DNA from: Gemmata massiliana
Lineage (GTDB): Bacteria > Planctomycetota > Planctomycetia > Gemmatales > Gemmataceae
Direction: 5' to 3'
DNA length: 64,000 bases
NCBI GenBank assembly: GCA_000531095.1
Contig: HG799462.1
Location: 166,267 to 230,266, forward strand
A model generated the notes under the pieces. The model had not been told where the DNA came from, made no database searches, and saw only the letters and a list, made by a program, of their open reading frames with translations. This document shows, one piece after another, positions 1 to 6,403 of this stretch. Positions within the stretch are counted from its first letter, which is position 1. Every line of letters starts with the position of its first letter. The translations under genes and the position numbers were made by a program.

Positions 1-236
1 GGTGGGCGTGTCGAATGTATCAGGCCCACAACGCGACGAACGGCCACCCGATCGAAACGGTCGCGTTCCCCGCAATGGGGACCGGGTTCGGTGGGGTGCC
101 GTTCGATGAGGCCGCGCGCCAAATGGCGGTCGCGTGGCGCAACTACCTCGACCCGCCGCACCGCCTCGACTGGGATTTCGTAGTCGAGCGCCACCGCGCG
201 GTTTGCTTCGACGGATCGCGTCAGGTCGTCCGCTGA
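1..236 (+). CDS. Macro domain protein, 3' end only
   Basis: This is the C-terminal part of a gene whose beginning lies before the window; the frame is open from base 3. The peptide contains VAFPAMGTGFGGVPFDEAAR, which matches the conserved end of the macro (ADP-ribose-binding, Appr-1-p processing) fold: a hydrophobic strand, the glycine-rich G[TS]GxGG phosphate loop, then an Arg/Gln-containing helix. Macro-domain proteins bind or hydrolyse ADP-ribose derivatives, but the substrate cannot be told from this fragment. The stop is at 234-236, 42 bases before the glycosylase gene on the same strand, so the two may be co-transcribed. The first 23 bases of this segment recur exactly at 1599-1621. 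Confidence 0.8.
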   Translation, partial: WACRMYQAHNATNGHPIETVAFPAMGTGFGGVPFDEAARQMAVAWRNYLDPPHRLDWDFVVERHRAVCFDGSRQVVR

Positions 237-278
237 ATCGCTCTCGCATCTGGGACGCAGTGCGGGTAATCTATCCGC

Positions 279-947
279 ATGTCCACATCATTCTACAAGA
301 AGGTGCGGAAGCACCTCTCGGGCAATTGCCCGGTCATGAAGCAAATCATCGACCGCGTCGGGCCGTGTACACTCACCCCCAACGGGGACGACCCGTTCAC
401 ACTGCTCGTGCGGTGCATCATCTCGCAACAGATCTCGACCAAAGCCGCCCGGTCGATCTACGAACGACTCGCCGCCGCGCTCAATGGGCCTGCGCCCTCT
501 AGCGGGGCTGACCAGGAGAAGCGCGCGGCGCTGACGATTCCGCTAGCGAAATTGGCGAAGTTCACCGAGGCGAAGTACAAGGAATGTGGCATCTCCGGGC
601 CGAAGCAGCGGACCATGCGCGCGGTCATCGATCACGTGAAAGCCAATCCGGACTTACTCCCGAGCATCCCCGACCTCGGCGACAACGACATTCGCGAGCA
701 ACTAACGGTCATCAAGGGCGTCGGCCCGTGGACCGTCGATATGTACTTGCTCTTCGGTTTGGGGCGCCCGGATGTACTGGCGGTCGGCGACTACGGAATC
801 AAGGTCGCGGTGAAGAACCAGTTCAACCTCCGCAAATTGCCCGACGCGGCAAAAATGGCCAAGCTCGCGAAGCCGTGGGAACCGTACCGCAGTGTCGCGT
901 CGTGGTACCTCTGGCGGAGCCTGGAATTGAAAGTGGACGACGAGTGA
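279..947 (+). CDS. DNA-3-methyladenine glycosylase II (AlkA-like, HhH-GPD)
   Basis: A 222-residue base-excision repair glycosylase of the HhH-GPD superfamily, expected to remove alkylated purines from DNA. The helix-hairpin-helix is visible as IKGVGPWTVDMYL (about residues 147-159), followed by LAVGDYGIK with the catalytic aspartate at residue 171. The N-terminal CIISQQISTKAA segment is the usual first helix of the domain. It lacks the N-terminal TBP-like domain of E. coli AlkA and is therefore the short form common in bacteria. No Shine-Dalgarno is obvious before the ATG; a TAATCT hexamer at 267-272 lies 6 bases upstream, which would fit a leaderless transcript. The stop codon overlaps the first bases of a long inverted repeat (946-1036). 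Confidence 0.93.
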   Translation: MSTSFYKKVRKHLSGNCPVMKQIIDRVGPCTLTPNGDDPFTLLVRCIISQQISTKAARSIYERLAAALNGPAPSSGADQEKRAALTIPLAKLAKFTEAKYKECGISGPKQRTMRAVIDHVKANPDLLPSIPDLGDNDIREQLTVIKGVGPWTVDMYLLFGLGRPDVLAVGDYGIKVAVKNQFNLRKLPDAAKMAKLAKPWEPYRSVASWYLWRSLELKVDDE

Positions 948-1036
948 TTCCGAGCAAGTGACCGGTGTGAGCCGGCCAGTGATTGGAACTTTGCTCGTCG
1001 TACCGGCCGGCTCACACCGGCCACTTGCTCGGAATC
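946..1036. repeat. 32-bp inverted repeat at the 3' end of the glycosylase gene
   Basis: Arms 946-977 and 1005-1036 are reverse complements with one mismatch (A961 in the left arm against the base pairing at 1021), separated by a 27-base loop. It starts on the stop codon of the glycosylase gene and ends six bases from the stop of the convergent small gene at 1042. It may act as a bidirectional terminator, but there is no T tract and the arm length exceeds a normal terminator. Confidence 0.85.
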
Positions 1037-1041
1037 GCGTT

Positions 1042-1341
1042 TCAATCGCCGCCGCCGTATTCCGGCTCGGGGAAGTCGGATTCGAGTTCGTCGACCCGCG
1101 CGCGAGTCGGCCAGGGGATCGAACGCGGTGTGGGGGCCGTGACCGATACCGGTTCCGGGATGTCCGCCAGGGCCGCAATCCCGACGATCTCGGCGCGAGC
1201 GCGAGCCGGGATCAGGCGCAAGCGCACCGAGAGCGACTCCGTGCCGGGGCGATCCACCGAAACGGTCACCTCCTGCGGTTCCGCCAACAGGAACCCGACC
1301 GGGACAACGACTTGCAATTCACCGCGTTCCAAAACGGCCAT
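1042..1341 (-). CDS. Hypothetical protein, 99 residues
   Basis: I do not recognise this protein. It starts MAVLERGELQVVVPVGFLLA and contains a run of alternating hydrophobic and charged residues suggestive of a small beta-rich soluble domain (for example EVTVSVDRPG and LSVRLRLIPA), ending in an acidic, glycine-rich tail (EPEYGGGD). There is no signal peptide or membrane helix. A GTG at 1344 is also in frame; the ATG at 1341 is preferred because a GGGGGA ribosome binding site is about 7 bases upstream. It is convergent with the glycosylase gene, with the long inverted repeat between them. Amino-acid composition looks coding, but without homologues the call remains tentative. Confidence 0.5.
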   Translation of the reverse strand: MAVLERGELQVVVPVGFLLAEPQEVTVSVDRPGTESLSVRLRLIPARARAEIVGIAALADIPEPVSVTAPTPRSIPWPTRARVDELESDFPEPEYGGGD

Positions 1342-1344
1342 CAC

Positions 1345-1795
1345 TCGTCCCCCAGAAAAGGGTGATAGGAAAGGGGCGCCGGGTGCGCCGGCGCGGGCAT
1401 AGCCGACACCGCAGTAAGGTGTGGCGCACAGTGAGGGGCTGGGAGAGGTTCCCGCCGCGAGTGCCGATTGGCGGGTTATCTGCTGAGGATAACGCTCACC
1501 GGTCGGATTTCAAAGGATCGTTTGGTGATTCCGTGAGCGAAATTTCGCGGCGTGCTGCCGACTTGAGGAAATCCGACAGCGCCACCTTAACGCGGGGTGG
1601 TGGGCGTGTCGAATGTATCAGCGGGAAATGTTGTGCGTTCGCGCGATTTCGAGTCGGGTCGAACTGTGTGGGGAACGTGGAGAAAACGCGGGCAATTTCC
1701 GGTGCGGTGGCGAGACCGCTCCGGGCACGTGAGCAGAAGCGGCACGCACCGATGCGTGAGGTAGATCGTAAAATACGGGTACTCCGGAGGTGCGA
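1345..1795. other. 451-bp region without a convincing gene
   Basis: The region lies between two divergently oriented small genes and presumably carries their promoters. Frames that are open here have the composition of antisense shadows. Bases 1599-1621 repeat exactly the first 23 bases of the window, which lie inside the macro-domain gene; this suggests a duplicated or relic fragment. Confidence 0.5.
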
Positions 1796-2170
1796 ATGAT
1801 TCCGACTGCCCGTTTGCGTGTGTGCCTGGTGTTCGCGTGCGCCGTCATGTTTTGTCTGGCGGGTGGCGGTACCGCTTCGGCTGGTACGGCATGGGACGCC
1901 GAAGAGCGCCGGGAAGAAGAACTGGCGCGCAAGGCGGAGGAGCACCGCGCGAACGGCCGGCTCGCGGTCCGTGCGTTCTGCGTCGCGATCGGCGGGGTGA
2001 TCGTGTGGGTCGCCATCGGCATCGCGCGGAACGGTTTGGGAATCGGCTCCGGGTTGCGGCGCACGACCGGTCCGGTGGCGTGGGTGGCCGCGATCGTTGT
2101 GGCGGCGGTCGGTCTGGGCGTCGCCATCGGCGGACAAATGTACGCGCCCGATCTGCTCGTTCGGCCGTGA
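1796..2170 (+). CDS. Small secreted/membrane hypothetical protein
   Basis: A 124-residue protein with an N-terminal signal peptide (RLRVCLVFACAVMFCLAGG, probable cleavage after TASA), a short charged Glu/Arg-rich helix (DAEERREEELARKAEEH) and two hydrophobic helices, about residues 60-80 and 92-113. It would be an inner-membrane protein with an exposed charged loop. The family is not recognised. The ATG at 1796 is chosen over the in-frame GTG at 1790 because a GGAGG at 1786-1790 sits five bases before it. It lies 45 bases upstream of the phosphoglycerate mutase gene in the same direction, but that gene appears to have its own promoter. Confidence 0.65.
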   Translation: MIPTARLRVCLVFACAVMFCLAGGGTASAGTAWDAEERREEELARKAEEHRANGRLAVRAFCVAIGGVIVWVAIGIARNGLGIGSGLRRTTGPVAWVAAIVVAAVGLGVAIGGQMYAPDLLVRP

Positions 2171-2180
2171 TTCTGGCCGC

Positions 2181-2208
2181 TCGACGCGCCTCTTCATTCG
2201 GGTACAAT
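2181..2208 (+). promoter_or_regulatory. Probable sigma-70-type promoter of the phosphoglycerate mutase gene
   Basis: TCGACG (2181-2186, 4 of 6 matches to TTGACA) and TACAAT (2203-2208, 5 of 6 to TATAAT) are separated by 16 bases. The ATG at 2216 begins 7 bases after the -10, where transcription would be expected to start, and no Shine-Dalgarno is present, so the mRNA may be leaderless. Confidence 0.5.
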
Positions 2209-2215
2209 CACCAGC

Positions 2216-3430
2216 ATGAAATACGTCATCGTCATTCCCGACGGCTGCGCGGACGAACCGGTTGCGGAACTCGGCAACCTCACTCCTCTCCAGGCGGCGA
2301 AGCTGCCGAACATGGACCGCGTCGCCAAGAACGGCGTTGTGGGGCTGTCGAACAACGTGCCGCCGTCGCTCACGCCCGCGTCGGACGTGGCCACGCTGTC
2401 GCTGTTCGGCTACGACCCGTTGCGGTTCTACACCGGGCGCGCGCCGCTCGAAACCGCCGCGATGGGCATCCACCTCGGACCTAACGACTGGGCCATTCGC
2501 TGCAACCTCGTGTACGTGCCCGACGGCCACATGCGGGACTTCACCGCGGGCCACATTTCGAGCGAGGACGGCGCGCCGCTCATCAAGGCGCTCCAGCACG
2601 AACTCGGCGGAATGGAGATCGGAGGCGGGACGCTCGAATTCCATCCCGGCGTGCAGTACCGCAACATCCTCGTCTGGCGCTCCAACTCGGATGCGTCCCC
2701 GCTGAACGGCACGAAAGCGCAAGCCCCACACGACATCCCCGATAAGCCGGTCGCGGACTACCTCCCGCAAGGGCCGGGGGCCGAAATGCTCGTCTCGCTC
2801 ATGGAAGCGAGCAAGCCGATTCTGGCCGCGCACCCGGTGAACGCGAAGCGTATCGCAGAGGGGAAGAAGCCGGCCACGCAGGTGTGGCTTTGGGGCCACG
2901 GCAAGGCGCCGCGTATGGAGCCGTTCGAGCAACTGTACGGCGGGCGCGGGGCGATCATCTCCGCGGTGGACCTCGTCCGCGGGGTCGGGGTGCTCGTCGG
3001 CTGGCACCGCATCGACGTGCCCGGCGCGACCGGGTACCTCGACACGAACTACGCAAACAAGGGCAAGTACGCGATCGAGGCGCTCGGCGCGTTCGATCTC
3101 GTGTGCGTTCACGTCGAGGCGCCGGACGAGGCTTCGCACGAGGGCAAGGCCGGTGAAAAGGTGAAGGCGCTGGAGCGCATCGACGAACACATCGTCGGCC
3201 CGTTGCTCGACGCCCTTCCGCAATACGGCGAGTACCGCATTCTGGTGGAACCGGACCACCGCACCACGCTCGCGACCCGGGCGCACGCGCACGGCGCGGT
3301 CGCGTTCGCCGCGTGCGGGACCGGCATCACTCCGAACGCCGCGGACCGGTACGACGAGCCGACAGCGGCGCAAACCGGGCTGAGCTTCGACCCGGGCTGG
3401 CACCTGATGAAGTGGTGGTTGGGTCGATAG
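2216..3430 (+). CDS. apgM: Cofactor-independent phosphoglycerate mutase (archaeal-type, ApgM family)
   Basis: A 404-residue enzyme that interconverts 2- and 3-phosphoglycerate in glycolysis and gluconeogenesis through a phosphoserine intermediate and two divalent metals. The alkaline-phosphatase-fold motifs are visible: the first metal-binding Asp in IVIPDGCADEP (D9), the nucleophile Ser in TPASDVATLSLFGYDP (S56), and the late metal ligands in VEAPDEASHEG and VEPDHRTTL. Length fits the ApgM branch rather than the ~510-residue GpmI branch. Start is the only ATG matching the family's MKYvIviPDG beginning. It is followed 81 bases later by an exported MBL-fold gene with its own Shine-Dalgarno, so operon membership is unclear. 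Confidence 0.95.
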   Translation: MKYVIVIPDGCADEPVAELGNLTPLQAAKLPNMDRVAKNGVVGLSNNVPPSLTPASDVATLSLFGYDPLRFYTGRAPLETAAMGIHLGPNDWAIRCNLVYVPDGHMRDFTAGHISSEDGAPLIKALQHELGGMEIGGGTLEFHPGVQYRNILVWRSNSDASPLNGTKAQAPHDIPDKPVADYLPQGPGAEMLVSLMEASKPILAAHPVNAKRIAEGKKPATQVWLWGHGKAPRMEPFEQLYGGRGAIISAVDLVRGVGVLVGWHRIDVPGATGYLDTNYANKGKYAIEALGAFDLVCVHVEAPDEASHEGKAGEKVKALERIDEHIVGPLLDALPQYGEYRILVEPDHRTTLATRAHAHGAVAFAACGTGITPNAADRYDEPTAAQTGLSFDPGWHLMKWWLGR

Positions 3431-3511
3431 GCCCGATGAATTAAGATGAGCAAGGGTTAGGAATTCCGAGCGCGGGTCGTCCACTGAGAATCCTAAAACG
3501 CGGAGACGCAC

Positions 3512-4384
3512 ATGAGCCGGCTGTTCGTCGCGATCGGTTGTTTCGCCCTCTTGTTCTCCTCGCTCGTCGTAGTGCCCGCTCCGGTCGTTGTGGGGCAAGA
3601 GAAGGAGCAGGCGATCAAGATCCGGTGGTTCGGGCAGTCGTTCTTCCAGATCGAATCGGCCGAGGGGCGGAAGATCGCGATCGACCCGCACGCGATCCCG
3701 GCATTTGGGCGCCAGTCGACCACCGCCGAGTTCATCCTCATCAGCCACTCGCACGACGACCACGCGCTCATCGACATGGTTGAAAAGGAGAAGAAAGAGG
3801 ACCAGTTCAAGGAGGGGGACATCCTGCGCGGCGTGGTCGAGCCGAAGCCGGGCAAGCAGGAGTGGAAGACGATCGACGAGAAGCGCGGGAACATCCGCGT
3901 GCGCACCGTCGCGACCTACCACGACACCATGAACGGGATGCAGCGCGGCAAGAACAGCATCTGGGTCATCGAGATGAACGGCCTCGTGATCTGCCACCTT
4001 GGGGACTTGGGACACGAACTCTCGCCCGAACAGGTGAAGGCGGTCGGTAAGGTCGATGTGCTGATGGTCCCCGTGGGCGGCATCTACACGATCAACGGCG
4101 AACAGGCGCAGAATGTGATGAAGCAACTCAAACCGCGCCTGTACACGCTCCCGATGCACTACGGCATCGTGGGCTACGACGAACTCGCCGGCCCCGAAGA
4201 GTTCCTCGACGGGATCAAGAAGGAAGACATCAAGAAGTTCCCCGAGACGAACGAAATCGTCATCCCCGTGAACCTGAAACTGGACGCGCCCCAAATCGCG
4301 ATCCTCAATTGGCGGAAGGAAGAGCCGAAAAAAGAGGAACCGAAGAAGCCAGATCCGAAGAAACCGGACCCGAAGAAGAAGTAA
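3512..4384 (+). CDS. Exported MBL-fold metal-dependent hydrolase
   Basis: A 290-residue protein with a signal peptide (about residues 1-28, ending in VVVGQ) and a metallo-beta-lactamase fold. The HxHxDH metal motif is HSHDDH at residues 79-84, and further ligands are expected at TYHDT, CHLGDLGH and PMHYGI. It resembles the UPF0173/UlaG-like branch of the superfamily; the substrate is unknown. Probable location is the periplasm or paryphoplasm. The C terminus is unusual: a low-complexity tail of repeated KKEEPKKPDPKKPDPKKK, strongly basic and likely flexible. The start is supported by GGAG seven to ten bases upstream. A planctomycete-like inverted repeat follows about 100 bases downstream. Confidence 0.88.
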   Translation: MSRLFVAIGCFALLFSSLVVVPAPVVVGQEKEQAIKIRWFGQSFFQIESAEGRKIAIDPHAIPAFGRQSTTAEFILISHSHDDHALIDMVEKEKKEDQFKEGDILRGVVEPKPGKQEWKTIDEKRGNIRVRTVATYHDTMNGMQRGKNSIWVIEMNGLVICHLGDLGHELSPEQVKAVGKVDVLMVPVGGIYTINGEQAQNVMKQLKPRLYTLPMHYGIVGYDELAGPEEFLDGIKKEDIKKFPETNEIVIPVNLKLDAPQIAILNWRKEEPKKEEPKKPDPKKPDPKKK

Positions 4385-4908
4385 CGCATCCCACTTACAC
4401 CCCCGCGAGCACATAATTGGCTGCGGGGGTGCTGATACATCAAGTCACGAACACCTCAACTCACACAACCAACCGATCATTCGGGACGAGCCGCGACCGC
4501 GAGGGAGCGGAGGCGCTCACGATTTCAGTGCTCGTACCCAACACAGAGAATCTCTACCTCCGCTCCCTTGCGGTCGCGGCTCGTTAGACCCGAATCGCGG
4601 CTAACATTTGCTAACATTTCCGGCCCCGCTCGATGCTGGCGAATCGACGCAAGATTAATGGCAATTAGCAGTTGGATTCTGTCATCTTGTGCCATCGTGT
4701 TAGCATTCGGTCAGTTTGGGAAACACGTCCTACCACTCACGCACCTTCCACGCTTCTCCCAGATTATACACGTCATAGTGTACAAAAATGAATTATTTAC
4801 TGAATTTGCGTCCACATTCTGGTCCGGTGGTCTGATGGGGAGATCGCCAAAATTTCCCGCGCCGCGATTATTTCCCAAAATAATCTCCCGGTCGCGGCGA
4901 AGTGTCCA
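4385..4908. other. 524-bp intergenic region, AT-richer than its surroundings
   Basis: No gene is supported here. It contains the 28-bp inverted repeat at 4486-4584, then about 300 bases of relatively AT-rich sequence (for example around 4760-4800 and 4868-4890) running up to the padR promoter. Confidence 0.6.
4486..4584. repeat. 28-bp inverted repeat, GCCGCGACCGC family copy 1
   Basis: Arms 4486-4513 and 4557-4584 pair with one mismatch around a 43-base loop. The arm core (gagccgcgaccgc followed by an agggagcgg block) is shared with the inverted repeat at 14939-15027, so this is a dispersed element rather than a gene-specific terminator. Confidence 0.88.
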
Positions 4909-4937
4909 TTGACAGCTACCTTGCATGACAGTGTAGT
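4909..4937 (+). promoter_or_regulatory. padR promoter with overlapping operator-like dyad; probable leaderless start
   Basis: A perfect TTGACA (4909-4914) and TGTAGT (4932-4937) are separated by 17 bases. The spacer and -10 carry an imperfect dyad, CTACCTTG (4916-4923) and CAGTGTAG (4929-4936), matching at 6 of 8 positions, placed where an autorepressor would block RNA polymerase. The ATG at 4945 is 7 bases after the -10, and no Shine-Dalgarno is present. Confidence 0.6.
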
Positions 4938-4944
4938 GCCATAC

Positions 4945-5301
4945 ATGAGTGCTGAATTCCTTGCGAACTGGACCACGCAGATGCGGAAGGGGCTGCTGGA
5001 ACTGTGCGTTCTGGCCTCCCTGAAGGGCAAAGACCGGCGAATGTACGGCTACGACATCGTGAAACGGCTCTCGGCGATTGACGGGCTGGTGATGGGCGAA
5101 GGCACCATCTACCCGATCCTGAGCCGGTTCAAGAAGGAGGGGCTCGTGGAGACGACGCTGGCCGAGTCGCCCGAGGGACCGGCGCGAAAGTATTACCAAC
5201 TCACGGACCGCGGTCAGCACCTTCTGGGGCAAATGCTGACCGCGTGGGCAGAAGTTCGAGACGGCATCGAGGCAGTTACTGTCGCGGAGTCACTTTCATG
5301 A
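4945..5301 (+). CDS. PadR-family transcriptional regulator
   Basis: A 118-residue winged-helix repressor. The PadR fold is shown by QMRKGLLELCVLASLKGK (first helices), MYGYDIVKRLS, the recognition segment GEGTIYPILSRFKKEGLVET, and the wing ending RKYYQLTDRGQ, followed by the C-terminal dimerisation helix. It probably represses its own promoter and that of the downstream gene, whose start codon overlaps its stop codon (ATGA, 5298-5301), which implies translational coupling. An upstream in-frame TTG at 4909 is rejected because it coincides with the -35 hexamer. The ligand is unknown. PadR plus a HAAS-type membrane protein is a recurring two-gene module in bacteria, consistent with what is seen here. 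Confidence 0.92.
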   Translation: MSAEFLANWTTQMRKGLLELCVLASLKGKDRRMYGYDIVKRLSAIDGLVMGEGTIYPILSRFKKEGLVETTLAESPEGPARKYYQLTDRGQHLLGQMLTAWAEVRDGIEAVTVAESLS

Positions 5302-6359
5302 CGTTCACACCCGCTGATCTGGACCTGTCACCGGAAGCCGCGGCCCGGTTCGACAGCTATTTGAGTCAAGTGCGCGCGGCACTGGCCGGCACGGGGGACG
5401 TGAACCCGGGCGAGATCGAGGCGGACATCCGCGAGCACGTCGAGAACGAGCTGCACGCGGCCCCGCGCCCGGTCCCGCTCGCGGCGCTGGACGCGGTGCT
5501 CACGAAGCTCGGCCCGCCGTCGCAGTGGGGCACGACGAACGACCCGACGCTACTGCACCGCGCCCGGCACCTGTTCCGCGAGCGCCTGCTCGCGGCCCGG
5601 GCCGGAACGATGGAGCGCGCGAAACGGGTCCGGTTCACCCTTTGGAACGGCCCAGAAGACTGGCGCCTGGCGTACCTGGCGTTCGGGGTATTTGCGCTCG
5701 GCGCCCTCACGATGATCGTGTTCCCGATCGCGCTCGTGGTGAGTTACATCCTGGCCCGCGCGGGTCTAGCGGTAGCCGCGGAAAAAGGTATCGCGTTGGG
5801 CGCGGGGCGGAAGTGGCTGCTCTATCCGCCGGTGGTGCTCATGAACCTCGTGCTCTTGATCGCGCTTGTTGTGTGGCCCGTTGTCGCGGCCGGGATCACG
5901 GGGAGCGAGGTCGCGGCGAGTGCCCATCGCGTCGAGAACTTCGACCGACCGGACCCGGTTCCGCGCGAAGCTCGCGAGATCCGGGACGCCCAAATGCGTC
6001 AAGAATGGAAGGAGCGAATCGCGCTACAAGAGGAACGGGACGCCCGGGCGCGCCGGGAATGGAAAGAGCGAATCGCGTCGCAAGTGGAGGAGGACCGGAA
6101 GCTGCTCGCGACGATTCCCGCAAATCCGCGTTGGGCGCCGCTCGTGGCCGCGTTGTTCGTCGGGTTCGGCGCGTTGGCCCTGTGGTGGGCGGTTCTCGGA
6201 TCAGTGGCCGCGACGTTCCCACTCAGTACCCGTGCCGTGTTCCATCCGCTGTGTAACAACTTCGAGTCCCGACACGGGAGATGGGTCGCGGTCGCGTGCG
6301 TGGTGCTGCTAATTCCGTGGGTCGCGGCGGTTTACGACGTTGTCGCCGCGCTGGTGTGA
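5298..6359 (+). CDS. HAAS/DUF1700-like membrane protein in a PadR operon
   Basis: A 353-residue protein starting at an ATG overlapping the padR stop. The N-terminal 90 residues (PADLDLSPEAAARFDSYLSQ, then IEADIREHVENEL and LDAVLTKLGPPSQW) look like the HAAS domain found beside PadR regulators. Four hydrophobic segments follow: two near residues 130-165, one around 185-210 and a C-terminal pair near 285-350. Between them is a charged helical stretch with a near-duplicated motif, QEWKERIALQEERDARA and REWKERIASQVEEDRK, probably a coiled coil. The role is unknown; as a PadR-controlled partner it may sense or respond to membrane stress. A strong terminator follows directly. Confidence 0.8.
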   Translation: MTFTPADLDLSPEAAARFDSYLSQVRAALAGTGDVNPGEIEADIREHVENELHAAPRPVPLAALDAVLTKLGPPSQWGTTNDPTLLHRARHLFRERLLAARAGTMERAKRVRFTLWNGPEDWRLAYLAFGVFALGALTMIVFPIALVVSYILARAGLAVAAEKGIALGAGRKWLLYPPVVLMNLVLLIALVVWPVVAAGITGSEVAASAHRVENFDRPDPVPREAREIRDAQMRQEWKERIALQEERDARARREWKERIASQVEEDRKLLATIPANPRWAPLVAALFVGFGALALWWAVLGSVAATFPLSTRAVFHPLCNNFESRHGRWVAVACVVLLIPWVAAVYDVVAALV

Positions 6360-6369
6360 TCATTACGAG

Positions 6370-6403
6370 GTGAGCCACGGTCGTCGCGTGTGGCTCACTT
6401 TTT
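6370..6403 (+). terminator. Rho-independent terminator of the padR operon
   Basis: GTGAGCCAC (6370-6378) pairs perfectly with GTGGCTCAC (6390-6398) and is followed by five T residues (6399-6403). It overlaps the last codons of the convergent sigma-factor gene, whose stop is at 6395-6397. Confidence 0.8.

Noticed and set aside
1496-4414. A 972-codon open frame on the minus strand
   Set aside because: It lies antisense to the phosphoglycerate mutase and MBL-fold genes, is Arg/Val/His-rich with no motifs, and results from strong GC3 bias.
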